From: Isoetes taiwanensis
Taxonomy: Eukaryota; Streptophyta; Lycopodiopsida; Isoetales; Isoetaceae
NCBI GenBank assembly: GCA_021234155.1
Contig: JAJEKV010000090.1
Coordinates: 3,849,319 to 3,913,318 of the forward strand
Direction: 5' to 3'
Length of the DNA stretch: 64,000 bases
Shown here: positions 34,527 through 46,230 of the stretch, one piece after another
How the letters are laid out: each line of letters begins with the position of its first letter
Numbering within the stretch: position 1 is the stretch's first letter
Program-made: the position numbers and the translations under genes
The notes under the pieces: generated by a model
The model's database searches: none
Told to the model about the DNA's origin: nothing
Seen by the model: the letters and a program-made list of their open reading frames with translations, nothing else

Positions 34527-35786
34527 GTGTTCCCAAGGTTAGGAAGTGGAGGTTATGTCTACATAGGTTCATGTGCGAGTATGCTACCATCACCGAGGGG
34601 TGAACATATAGTTACACAACATTGGCAAGGCAATATGGGAATGCAATGGATAGGGAGAATAAAGGAGTTCAAATTGAATCCTCGCAGTCAGAAAGTGGAA
34701 AGTATATTGATACGACATGCATACACTCTTTCCGATATGGCAAAAGTGCTAATTTCTACGAAAAAAAAACTTCCCCAAAATTGTCCTCAAATTGGCAACC
34801 ACGTCATGACGTGAAACTGATTGTCAGCTATTAAAATGGAAGGACCAATTTTGCATCGTGCAATCCTGTTTTCTTTTTGTTTATTTCATTGCCTTGTTTT
34901 GACAAACATATTTTTTGTGCAGGTTTAGGCTTATCGAATGTTGAGGACGTCGTTCTAGCCAAAAACATTATTAGTATCCTTGTCGTCTATCATATAGAAA
35001 TTGGCTTGTCATTTTTCAAGGTATGGATGTCGTCCTTGTGGATATGGGCATTATGGTTTTATGGCGATGATTATAGTGCAAAGGTTAGGAGACCGAGCTT
35101 GCCGGCTAAATTGCCCCATTTAAGTGAATTGTGTGAGCCACAAACTAACGAGAACAATGTAATTATAATGAAGAAACGCCTGGTTGACGAGTTACAACCA
35201 AGATTGTATGAAAAAGGAGGTGTGAGAATGAGTTTCAAAATCTTCACACCATTTGAGGTATTTTCTAATATATTCTAGATGACGCAGCTGCCCTCTGCTG
35301 ATTTTGTAGATGGCCTATTTTTGGGTCCCTCTTGGATCACAAATCTTTCTATCAATAACTAACAGAAAAAGAAAGGTTGAACATCTTAATGAGAGCCTTT
35401 TAAGGACTATAACAGACATTTAGATCACTAGATATTCAAGTATAATCAGCAGAGAAAGTCATTTATACACGATAATGGAAGTCGAATGGTCATTGTCAGA
35501 ATTAACAGTGTTAATGGAGACAGAGCAAATTGCATCTGATTTTCATTACTTTATAGATGGCATAAGGGTTGGCTATAGACAGGAGTGTAATGCAAAGTTT
35601 AGTGAGTTTGAGATCAATAGGCTTAGCGCTTTGAATTTCTTATATTTTTTTGTTTTTGTCTGTAATTGCTTTGTAGGGTTCCATACATTGATTTTTAAAA
35701 AGTTGCCAGTATATTTTACTTTCGATCTTCATGTTTTACTATTTATCTTTTGCCAACCATATTTTGTTAAAGTATTTGTAGTATAA
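34527..35786 (+). other. Possible exon fragments of an unrecognised gene
   Basis: Three open stretches are less random than their surroundings. One is at 34527-34814 (GSGGYVYIGSCASMLPSPRGE, QWIGRIKEFKLNPRSQKVE). A second is near 35087-35278 (LPAKLPHLSEL, MKKRLVDELQPRLYEKGG). A third is at 35475-35640 (SLSELTVLMETEQIASDFHY). I do not recognise a family, and splice sites linking them are not convincing. They lie just upstream of the histone-fold relic on the same strand, so they could be part of the same broken locus or unrelated. Confidence 0.25.
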
Positions 35787-35807
35787 AGCTCCTTCTGTTG
35801 AGAAGCC

Positions 35808-36640
35808 ATGGCTCGAACTAAGCAAACTGCAAGGACTCATCTAGGTAGTGTTAGACTTGGTGATTACCTTACTCTCCCTCCTTCAAATGAATCAGAATTC
35901 TTTGATCGAAATTCACTTCCTCCATTAATGCCTAATAAAAGGCCAAGGAAAAGAACTCTGCATGCCAGATGGTGGGGGAAGTAGCTTTGAAGTAAATAGG
36001 AAGGTTAACTCTGGTTCGGAGACAGAAGATGAAGGAGTGAAAGATTGATGAGTAGATTATGACACCGGGTTAATTCTTGGACAAGGGGCTCCCTTTAATC
36101 CACCTATGAGCATGCCACATCAGAGGAGATGAGCTCATTCTGGAAAGGAAAAGACCAGCAATTTGTCTAGAAATGTGAGGGGGTGGTCAAAAGAGGCAGT
36201 CGAGCAACAGCCTCAAAATGAGCAGCAGATTGAGGAGGTGGGTGAGGCCAGTGGCCAAGATGGAGCCCTCGAGCAACAGCAGCAATAGTTAACAGAGCCA
36301 ACAAGAGAAGCGGAAGATAAAGCTTGGTATTAAAGCTCTCTAAGAGATTAGAAAGTATCAGAAGAGCACTAAGTTGGCCATTCCACGTCTCCCATTTGCC
36401 AGGCTTGTGGAAGAGACACTACAAGAATGTGGTGCTATACATAATGCTACACATAGGATTCAAGCAACAGGCTTGAATTCTCTTCAAATAGGGGATGTTT
36501 AGGCTGCTTAATAATGATATTGGGGATGTTTAAGCACCTTTAGGTCGATCGTGCAGATTGTTTATTCGGTGCACACTCTATGACAGCTTGGGCTGAATTC
36601 GCCTTACAAGGACAAAGGAGAGGTTCAGACTACAATTTGA
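35808..36640 (+). pseudogene. Histone H3-fold relic, most like centromeric H3 (CENH3)
   Basis: The start at 35808 reads MARTKQTAR, the exact N-terminus of histone H3, but then diverges (THLGSVRLGDYLTLPPSNE, later NKRPRKRT) and stops at about 35984. From 36311 to 36500 the alpha-N and first helix of the H3 core are clear: KALxEIRKYQKSTKLAIPRLPFARLVEETLQE, then HRIQATGLNSLQ, with one stop inside and another at the end. A further stretch around 36550-36640 may be the end of the histone fold. The combination of an H3 start, a divergent tail, the I-P-x-x-PFARLV core and extra residues in the first loop favours CENH3, the histone that marks centromeres, over canonical H3. Several stops and frame changes make it dead. 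No introns are obvious, so a processed copy is possible. Confidence 0.6.
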
Positions 36641-36821
36641 ACTTCTAAAGTGTAGGGGTACTTCCATAGATTTTTTTAGTGCCCACTTTTTTTAAGAGTC
36701 AATGTATTATAACTATGGGTTATTAATTAAGGCACTTTTCCGAATCACTTAACTACTTGTCGACATTTCTCTAATTCTTTTGGGCCAACTATTGGTCATT
36801 TCATTTCCCCCCCTCCCCCCC

Positions 36822-39345
36822 TTTTTTTGAGGGCAAGGTGGGTTTTTTATATTTCATTTCAAGAAAATACATAAGGAAAAGGAGTGAAGATAATCACTCC
36901 AATGTCCGCCTTTCTTACAAGCAAAGGCTTTAAAGGGATATACAATAGATAATATAGTCTAATCTGTGGCCTAGATATGAAGCCATCAAATAGCCTTAAG
37001 CTGAGACTTAACATAAAATAAATTATGTAGAAGATGTCTAGAAAAACCTTCCGATATTATATAGAAAAGTTGGAGTCCTCTGAGTCCAAAAATTTGAAGC
37101 TAGTCCGCAGCATTAATCAGGTCCTGGATAGTAAGATCAGCTACCATTGTGTTGCCAAAGATGCTCAGCGTTTTGTCTAGCTGTTTGATGGTGTAGGTAG
37201 AAAAATCAAGGAACAGGAGCACGCGTGCCTCACGTCTTTGCTGCCATTTGTGAAACAGTCTCAAAGTATGGTTTCAGCCCATTAAATCTCCAGACTTCTG
37301 TCCTTTTTAGCATCCGCTTCAGAGCCATTACATGTACCACTTCTTGCTTCAATAGGATCATTGTGTCAGCAACCTCTGTTCGGGAAAGAAATTGGACTTC
37401 CCCTTCTGCAGCCCCGCGCACTGGTGCACCTAGTTTAGTCAGCCTCCTCTGTTGCTCTGTGAAGTAAACCATTAGCATCAGTTAGTATAGTAAAGAAAAA
37501 ATTGAATCTTCCTTTGAAGACTCCAACTCTATCCCATTCTTTGTCATATTTCTTTCCCTTTTGTTGTTTATAGGCCATTGCGATTATTCCAAGATCGATA
37601 GGAAACAACATTTCAACCAAGTGAAATTAGGGTCTTTCTTCTCAATGGCCACTCAGTTCTTATGCTTCCAAATAATCCAGCAGCATAAATCCCTGGTTAT
37701 ATTCACCATTTTGGAATCAATTTCTAGGAATTGCCTCAGGCAGCCTGGAGCCCCTTTGTTAAGCTGTGAAGTCCATGTTTAAAATTCTTCTAACCAAGGG
37801 CACTCAAAAACATGATTTGATGTTTCTTTATTTCCACAGCCGAGGGGGCATTCATTGCTTACTGTAGTATCATATTTACATCTAATGAAGTTTGTGTGAA
37901 GACTTTGATGAAGCACTAGCCATCTGAACACCTTTATTTTATTTGCCATATATGTTTTCCATCCCTTCTAGCAAGTAACAGCTATGTTTTCTTCCTAACA
38001 CAGCCATAATGAATTTGCTCTAGAAGGTTTAGTCTTCATTAACCCTTTGTAAATATTTCTGACTTTGTATTCTTTTTTTTATTTAGAGTCCAATTGTTAG
38101 ATGCTTGTGCCAATTCTTGATACTGACCCACTATATTCATGAGATCTAGAAAGATTTGTTTGTCTAAATTTGAGCTTTCACCTTTAACTAAATTTCTTCC
38201 CAGCTTAGCCATCTGTTTCCAGTCCCCAGATCCTCAATTTTCCAGATGCCAGCCCTGTACCATTGCATATATTTTTGTGGATGTTTAAAAGCCAAATAGC
38301 CAATGTTTTCTGGGGCAAAACTGGAATGCCAAAACATATTTATATTTTTACATCTGGCATTTATTTCTGGAGGTTTATATCATTCCATGCCTCCATCATT
38401 CTCCTAATTATATTTGAGATGCCCGAACAAGGAGAGAATTGGAAAAAAAGCAAAATCTGGTAATTGATGTCTAAGAGTGTGGCTGCCAATTGGATGTGAT
38501 TCTTCTACCCAATACTTTATAATTTTCAGAGCAAGGGAAGGGTTCTTAAAGTAAATGGCCCTCCAAATCGTTTTTGCAGCCAAAGTCTGAGCTTGGATAA
38601 ATATGTCTTTGCTACCTAGACCCCCTTGATTCTTTGGTTTGATAAGATCATTCCAGGCCACTTTATGAGCACCTTGCCATATGAACTTCCTGAGAGCCAT
38701 TTCAATACTCCTATAAGGTGCTCTATCTGCTGTAAACGCCGAGGGGGAAAAAATATGTGTACTTGCAATGATTGCATTAGCAATTTCCACTCTTCCAACC
38801 AAGGAGAGGGGTAAATCATCATTTTCTTTTTTATCCTGGTGACTATCTGATCCCATAGTCCTTTGATAGACTAGATCCACTTTGTCTATATCTAGGATGA
38901 GAGCACTTTTTCCTTTGTTGAGTAGTACCCCTGAAACTTCCCCAAACAAATGAAGGGCTTCCAGAAAATTTTTCAGACTATCATCATCAGCTTTAAGCAA
39001 AAGCGTCGACTGCGTATTGCATAAGAACAAAAGATCCATTCACCTTTGGCAGTTTTAGGAAGTTGATCTTCTTACTCTCATGCAGACTAAGGGCCATTCT
39101 AGTCACCATGTCTGCCACAATAAGAAACAAATAGGGTGCTAGGGGGCAACCTGTCTTACATCCCTTCTACATTCAAACAGGTTTGTAGGAGTACCATTTA
39201 TAAGAAGAGCTGAGGAGGCAGTGATGTTCATGCCCAGAACCTTATTGTAGACCAAATCAGAGAGACCCAAGCGATTCATGGCTCTTTTGAGAAAATCCCT
39301 AGGCTGACCGACAAGAGGGCAAAACATAAGAATTCGAAGTCCCAA
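36822..39345 (-). pseudogene. LINE ORF2 fragment: reverse transcriptase to zinc-finger tail, 5'-truncated
   Basis: Read on the minus strand from 39345: RT palm motifs (RFLKRAMNRLGLSDLVYNKVL-like, FECRRDVRQ, then PLAPYLFLIVADMVTRMALSLHESKK). The catalytic motif is next, here QYAVDA where active enzymes have YADD. After a frame change come LLLKADDDSLKNFLEALHLF, NKGKSALIL, RVEIANAIIAS, KFIWQG and LGSKDIFIQAQTLAAKTIW. A C-x4-C-x7-H-x4-C zinc motif (CPLGCGNKETSNHVFEC) lies at 37800-37850. This order is that of plant L1-type LINEs, which copy themselves by target-primed reverse transcription. At least two frameshifts and the lost catalytic aspartate make it inactive. The 3' end is likely the short T run at 36822-36828. 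The endonuclease part is absent. Confidence 0.85.
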
Positions 39346-42190
39346 TGAAATTGAAGACGAGGTGTATAGATTAGAAGGGGTGAGATTATATAGACCAATA
39401 GTCCATATATCCTAAGAGCTACCCTACTCACGGGGAGCAATTCTAGACCTCGAAATAGAGGCTGGAGGATCCCTTGCCTTGAGGTACGCACCTCTTATGG
39501 AGTATGACTTTGAGACTCTCAAGAGGGTAAGGAATCGGATAACCATATGGCAGTGACTAATGAAGATTGAACATAGGGGTTTCCTATTATAAGAGAGAGG
39601 ATTTAATGTCTCCATCTCATTATGAGGGAGCCAAAGACGAGGACATTTGAAACCGATCAAAAATTGAAGTTGACATGATAACTTAAGAAAATAGGTTAAT
39701 TGTGACAAAGCATGGTTAATATTGGGGCCACAAAGAATATTTAGCTGAAGGAGGCTTTAGAAAAGCTCTTCAACTGGGGTAGTAACCTTTGAAATTATGG
39801 CATAATCCCGTGGGGGAATTATAGTTTAGACACGGGACTGAAGTATTATAAGGCGCTAATGAAATAGTTGAAGTACCTGGGAACTCTATCAAAATGTAGG
39901 CAGCATATACAATTCCAACATAGAGTTGGCCACTGTCCATTTGGAAAGTAGGTGGCGCAGCCACATGGTAAGGTACATAGGCAATGGGTTTTATTTCAAA
40001 GAACTACGAAGGTTAGACTTTAGCTAAGTTAGTGAGGATAGATGTTTGCTATGTACGTACTATGTACACATATGATAAACATCTCGGAGAGGTAATCTAA
40101 GTGGTGCCACGGGAAGATGAGTGTACCCCAAAGTTACCGATGAAGGGTCTAGAGTATGTTCGAAATGTGCAAACAACCGTCAATCTGTGCATGCTAAGAT
40201 ATGATGTTGTAGTTGGCACTTGAAATAAATGTCAACAGCCCATAGAATAAAGCTCGAGATGATGGGGTTGAATAGTACAATAGTACAGCGAATGGCAGTT
40301 ACCTGCTAGAAGCTCGAACGTGTCTTGCATAAACACCTAAGACTAGATCTCTGATCCATATCCGGGCCAGGCAGAGGTGACCCCCCATGGGTTAGATGGA
40401 AGTGTAAGTTAGAACACATAGGGCTCGAGCATCGATAAAGCCCGGGTTATATCAAACGTAGGTAATTTAGGAAGGCTCACAAGATGCAAGGCAGGTACCC
40501 TGATGACTCCAGGTAACTTATGATTCCTACGAAGGCTCACTCCCTAAGATAGGCCATGACTATGGCTTAGATGAGGGTGCCAATTCATTGGTAATGCCAC
40601 AACAATGGCATAATGTCATGACACGGAAACGTATTGACTAACATTTCTAGGGCGGGCGACAACGTTGAATCCTAACCCCCAAGGATATGTGAGTTAACAA
40701 CATACGGGGCATATAATAGTGGCTTAGAAGCCACAATACGGTTAACGAACCTAAAGGAGTAAATGAATTGGTGACCCTACGGAATAAAAGACACAACCAA
40801 AGGGTGAATTCTATATGCTGTATCACGTGAAAGGGTCGGGCGAACGAAAAGGAATGAAGAACCCTTATTGATGATGTCTAGCGACTTGGATGGGAAGGTT
40901 GTTACCTCCACGTTCTTTGGATGAATGGCATGACTTAAAGGTGGGCGTTCCTAACATGCAAGGATAGATTTCCGGCTTGAAAGGACGCAAGAGCTAAAAA
41001 GCTCTTTAAAGGTTTGGTGCATGACTTAGGGAAAGAGGCTTTCATCTCTTAGGACAACATGGTGAATTGAATTCATCAAGAACCCTTTTTAGTGGAAGAG
41101 GCCTCTCTTGAGAGGTCTTTGCGTGGTACTGTCCCTTGGGATATCTACATAATCCCTTAGGATATATAAGTCTATTTGTGGAACTAAATGACGTTTAGGC
41201 ATTAAAGTAATGGTTCAAAGCACTTTGGCCCAACCATATCTAGATACCCTAGAAGGAGAGGACTAATCAACAATGGTTGGATGTCGTTGGACTGTTACGG
41301 TAGAACAACTCCAAAAGAGGGTAGGCTGATGTCACTTTGACAGACGTGTGGCACAGACAAATAATCATGGCCATATAGGCGGTGAAGCTTGGCACAAAAT
41401 AATACTAAAGTTTGTACTCTAGATTAATTAGAGTAAAGTGTTGACATTGTTGTGGGGGTTCTAACACAAGCACTCACTATGTGTTACAGAGTATGTATCA
41501 TGATCTGGGGGAGTGATCCATAAAAGGAACATGACCATCGAAAAGAAGTAGTGAAGGGTGGTAGGATTAAAGAAATCGAAACCCATGGTCTAGAGGAGTG
41601 CTGCATGACAGTTCCTAGTCGGTTGGGCGAAGAGAGATCCTTTCTCTGGGAAATAAGGCGAGTCAAGGCTTAGACACTAAAAAGAAACAACGTTAATTAT
41701 AGTTATGTCTATAAAATGTTACTTAACCCTTAATATATAACGTCGAATAAGGTCTAAAATAAAGCATTTGAATCTAGTATAGATTAAATCATGGCAGGCC
41801 AAAAGAAATTTTTTATCAATGCATCTACCAAAGGAAAAAAAATATATTTAAAGCTATAGGTCTAGGAATGCCGATAACTAGACATTATTTTCGTCGTCTA
41901 AAGAATATCCAAGGTGATAGTGAATTAGAATCCAACTTAGAAGTCTCTATCTTACTTAGAGGAGTTCCCTTCCATCGCTCAACGTGAAAGTTCGTCGATA
42001 TGGTTTCGGGAACCATTCCACAGTGATAGTAAGAACCCTTAGGTTATTTCTACCTCACCATGGTTGCACAAGTCTGGCGGAGTTGTTGCCACCACAACAT
42101 TGGTTTAGGGAAGGGTGATTAGTAGACAGAAGTCTTTCTAGAGAAACAGAGATATTATTGGTTAAGTATGACAAGAGACTATTATGTCTA
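39346..42190. other. No recognised gene; possibly non-coding interior of the family A element
   Basis: This lies on the inner side of the minus-strand family A LTR and primer site, where gag would start. Translation in all frames shows short frames with many stops and no gag, protease or RT motif. It may be a long non-coding interior of a non-autonomous element or an unrelated flank. No second LTR is visible before the LINE at 39345. Confidence 0.3.
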
Positions 42191-42194
42191 CAAA

Positions 42195-42265
42195 AAGGAA
42201 TCTTACCATGTTGGTAACGAGTTCGGCTGGGTGATGGGAGTTTAAGGGTTCAAGTCCCTCTAGTG
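42195..42265 (+). repeat. tRNA-like SINE head (a)
   Basis: GTTGGTAACGAGTTCGGCTGG, then, about 30 bases on, GGGTTCAAGTCCCTCTAGTGG. The second is a perfect pol III B box (GGTTCAAGTCC). A complete tRNA cloverleaf is not formed, so it is more likely a SINE head than a tRNA gene. Confidence 0.5.
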
Positions 42266-42324
42266 GGCTATGCAGAGAAAACATACTATTAAATGTATAT
42301 AAGAAACATATATTATATTCAAGA

Positions 42325-42395
42325 AAGCTTGGCGTGGTGGAGCGCCTAAGTTGGAATTCGGAAATTGCGGTTTCAAATCTGGGTTGATGGGCAAA
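42325..42395 (+). repeat. tRNA-like SINE head (b)
   Basis: CTTGGCGTGGTGGAGCGCC resembles an A box region and GCGGTTTCAAATCTGGG a B box, spaced as in tRNA-derived SINEs. Confidence 0.45.
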
Positions 42396-42870
42396 AAACA
42401 TGCATATGGAAAAAATACGATAAAATTTTTATACGGCAGAAATATGCATTTTATACATGGGCGCTGCTGGGAAAATACGGCTTTCTTTTTGAATTCTAAG
42501 ACGCTAAAAGTACAGCGGCGTCCATTTAGGTCTTGGGCCCTCCTATTTCCATTCTAATGCCGGATGTTGATGCCCCTAAGGTAATTGACCGTCCCCGACG
42601 CGTTGGCATAAAAATCGCCTCAATCCGAGTTACCTAGAGAAAGTTATGGCCCGTGGAAAAAGGGACCTCTTTTTTCTCTAAAAACTTAACATACTTGATT
42701 CTAAGGACTCACACCTTAATTCCTAACTAGCTTAATCCTCCTATAACTAGGTCAACATACATACTAACTATGAAATTGGAATAGTTTATCCTAGATTAAA
42801 GTCCCCTACTTACTATCGAACTAACGAGTTAGAATATGGCCAGTGCTATGACCTGGTCCACCAAAATCAT

Positions 42871-42884
42871 GGCTCTGATACCTC
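42871..42884 (-). promoter_or_regulatory. Primer-binding site for initiator tRNA-Met
   Basis: On the minus strand GGTATCAGAGCC follows the LTR end directly. Twelve bases match the plant retrotransposon tRNA-Met site. This fixes the LTR above it as a 5' LTR in minus orientation. Confidence 0.8.
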
Positions 42885-43046
42885 TATGACGCTCCTCGAA
42901 TCTATACAATGCTCCCATAGTATAAATATGGGAAATTCCCCTCCATGGCAAATCCATCACTACGGAAAGGCCCTTCGTCTGACTCGGACCACTTGTGATA
43001 GCCAAGTGTCTGGGTGAAAGACACGGAGGTGTCATTCGTCCCACGC

Positions 43047-44494
43047 CTTCTATGGGAATCCTATATAGCGGAAGCGTACATACATGTTAGCACCTGGCAA
43101 CAATACTAGTAAATAATATACCACCACGAAGGGTGGCCCATCATCATCAATACAACTAACAACCGAATACCAACATAACAAAGGAAATGCACCATAAAGA
43201 AGGGATCTACCCCGGGGCTTAGACTCATGGGGGTCAACTGACAATCAAGGCCTCCGGATAACAGCAGACAGAAGTATAACATGGCGTTGGCTGGCATAGA
43301 ACAATGGCTAGGGTAGTCCATCCATCCGCCCCTCCTGTGCACACCTTGCGATAGGTCGGGCGGCTATCTATCGTGGGTTGTAGCCTTCTGGAGACGCAAT
43401 CTCATGGAATCACCCTATGAGACTACTCCAGGTTACATCTCCTCTGTCCGATGAGGCAGGTCAGGGAAGTGCCCCCTCCCCGAACATAATGGATCCCTGG
43501 GTGTGCTAGAGATTACGTGCCACTAGGTGCACAGGCAGCCGTACCCGACTTGAACCCTCCAAAATCCACGGACCGCTAGGCACGCCCATCGAGCCCAGGA
43601 CGTCCATATAGGCATGTTTCCTGCGACCCAGGAGGTGTCAGACCCATACCTGGCCCCAAACACAAGGATCGACTATGAGCCTAGCACATTATAGGAGTCT
43701 TGTAGCCACGCTAGGCAAGACTCCACCCCCGTTTCACCATTGTGCTCGTTGTCTGGTGCTGAATCACGATATAGCATCCACAGCTAGGTGGGCTCTTGTG
43801 CACAGGCCGCATCTAATGGGATTTAAGGGGTTCTAACTAGAAGCATGTCTAATCCTAGATAGCTTTTAGGTCTCTACCCCTCTTAATCCCCACAAACACA
43901 GGAGGGACAGAAAGAGAACTATCATTATACATCCATCCATCCATAGCTTCGAATAGAACATGAAATAGAGATTAACCATACATCTATTCATACAAGGGTT
44001 AATCCTAGCCATCTTCTAAGCGTACAAGGGTTAGTCCTATGACCATCTAGGAATCCAAGCTACATACGTACTAATCGGGGTCATAGCTAGCTCCACTATC
44101 TCTCTGGTGCTCCATCCTTCTGGCTGGAACAGGGTTGAACAGCAGCTCTTCCTCCACCAATCTCCCCCAATTCGAAATGGGGCAAATTGGGGTGGAATCC
44201 CCAATTTAGGTGTCCCAAATTGGCAAGCCTGCCTTGCCCAATCGATTTGGGCCTGGTGGCAACTCTAGATTGGTCAACATTAACTAATTTAATATGTTAA
44301 CCCCTTTTAATATTAGGTTAAGCCCTAAATTCGAATTAGGGTTTAGGGTTAGGTTTCCACCTTAATAATTAATGAGTTACACCTTAATAATTAATGAGTT
44401 AACATAGCTAACCTTGGCTTATGAATAATTAATGCACCATTAATTATTCATAGTGATGTGTCATGTATTTATACCCAAAAGCATATAAATACGT
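43047..44494 (-). repeat. 1448 bp tandem duplication inside the LTR, copy 1
   Basis: From CTTCTATGGGAATCC to GCATATAAATACG the sequence is repeated with a constant offset of 1448 bases in the next copy. Differences are few, for example near 43345 and 44150. The junction shows an ACG shared by both breakpoints. Confidence 0.9.
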
Positions 44495-45942
44495 CTTCTA
44501 TGGGAATCCTATATAGCGGAAGCGTACATACATGTTAGCACCTGGCAACAATACTAGTAAATAATATACCACCACGAAGGGTGGCCCATCATCATCAATA
44601 CAACTAACAACCGAATACCAACATAACAAAGGAAATGCACCATAAAGAAGGGATCTACCCCGGGGCTTAGACTCATGGGGGTCAACTGACAATCAAGGCC
44701 TCCGGATAACAGCAGACAGAAGTATAACATGGCGTTGGCTGGCATAGAACAATGGCTAGGGTAGTCCATCCATCCGCCCCTCCTGTGCACACCTTGCAGA
44801 TAGGCTGAAGCAGGCTATCGCGTGGTTGTAGCCTTCTGGAGACGCAATCTCATGGAATCACCCTATGAGACTACTCCAGGTTACATCTCCCCTGTCCGAT
44901 GAGGCAGGTCAGGGAAGTGCCCCCTCCCCGAACATAATGGATCCCTGGGTGTGCTAGAGATTACGTGCCACTAGGTGCACAGGCAGCCGTACCCGACTTG
45001 AACCCTCCAAAATCCACGGACCGCTAGGCACGCCCATCGAGCCCAGGACGTCCATATAGGCATGTTTCCTGCGACCCAGGAGGTGTCAGACCCATACCTG
45101 GCCCCAAACACAAGGATCGACTATGAGCCTAGCACATTATAGGAGTCTTGTAGCCACGCTAGGCAAGACTCCACCCCCGTTTCACCATTGTGCTCGTTGT
45201 CTGGTGCTGAATCACGATATAGCATCCACATCTAGGTGGGCTCTTGTGCACAGGCCGCATCTAATGGGATTTAAGGGGTTCTAACTAGAAGCATGTCTAA
45301 TCCTAGATAGCTTTTAGGTCTCTACCCCTCTTAATCCCCACAAACACAGGAGGGACAGAAAGAGAACTATCATTATACATCCATCCATCCATAGCTTCGA
45401 ATAGAACATGAAATAGAGATTAACCATACATCTATTCATACAAGGGTTAATCCTAGCCATCTTCTAAGCGTACAAGGGTTAGTCCTATGACCATCTAGGA
45501 ATCCAAGCTACATACGTACTAATCGGGGTCATAGCTAGCTCCACTATCTCTCTGGTGCTCCATCCTTCTGGCTGGAACAGGGTTGAATAAAGACTCTTCC
45601 TCCACCAATCTCCCCCAATTCGAAATGGGGCAAATTGGGGTGGAATCCCCAATTTAGGTGTCCCAAATTGGCAAGCCTGCCTTGCCCAATCGATTTGGGC
45701 CTGGTGGCAACTCTAGATTGGTCAACATTAACTAATTTAATATGTTAACCCCTTTTAATATTAGGTTAAGCCCTAAATTCGAATTAGGGTTTAGGGTTAG
45801 GTTTCCACCTTAATAATTAATGAGTTACACCTTAATAATTAATGAGTTAACATAGCTAACCTTGGCTTATGAATAATTAATGCACCATTAATTATTCATA
45901 GTGATGTGTCATGTATTTATACCCAAAAGCATATAAATACGT
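44495..45942 (-). repeat. 1448 bp tandem duplication inside the LTR, copy 2
   Basis: Near-identical to the previous copy; small differences near 44795 and 45590. It continues into the true LTR end GTGGAATGTCACA at 45953. Confidence 0.9.
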
Positions 45943-45953
45943 GGAATGTCACA

Positions 45954-46230
45954 GGGCGAAAAATATCTCAATCATCATGAGCCCCTGGAAGGTGTCCATA
46001 TCGAGAATGGAGCAGGTCCTGATACAAGGTGTCCTCAATAAAGTGCGACATGCTTCAACAGACTCTCGGCCCCATTGTTTGGCAGTAACCTTGACCGTTG
46101 CAAGTGCATCCACTATGCCAACTATTCCTTTATGTCGACTGAAGGCAGTTGTCCAAATGTTCTTGTAGAAAAATATTTTATACTAGAAAAGGGCATGCCC
46201 GTCATTCATACTAGAAAAGGGCCCACGCTT
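45954..46230 (-). other. Unidentified flank with an open minus-strand frame
   Basis: Directly outside the LTR the minus strand stays open for about 70 codons (KNIWTTAFSRHKGIVGIV, ATVKVTAKQWGRESVEACR, LDMDTFQGLMMIEIF) with no methionine start. The composition looks protein-like, but I recognise no family. The LTR element may have landed in an exon or in another element. Confidence 0.25.

Larger units (their letters stand above)
42885..45953 (-). repeat. Family A 5' LTR carrying an internal tandem duplication
   Basis: In minus sense it starts TGTGACATTCCACGTATTTA at 45953 and ends GAGCGTCATA at 42885, next to the primer site. Without the extra copy it would be about 1.62 kb, close to the 1.48 kb family A LTR at 1519. 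The first 50 bases again form an imperfect palindrome. Repeated open frames (43050-43244 and 44498-44692, minus) are LTR sequence, not genes. Confidence 0.85.

Noticed and set aside
35808-35984. Functional histone H3 gene starting MARTKQTAR
   Set aside because: Only nine residues match before the sequence diverges; the core lies 500 bases on, behind stops.
42195-42395. Nuclear tRNA genes
   Set aside because: Box sequences are present, but no seven-base acceptor stem or anticodon arm can be folded; SINE heads fit better.
43050-44790. Duplicated 64 and 78 codon frames as duplicated genes
   Set aside because: They lie inside the duplicated LTR and are explained by it.
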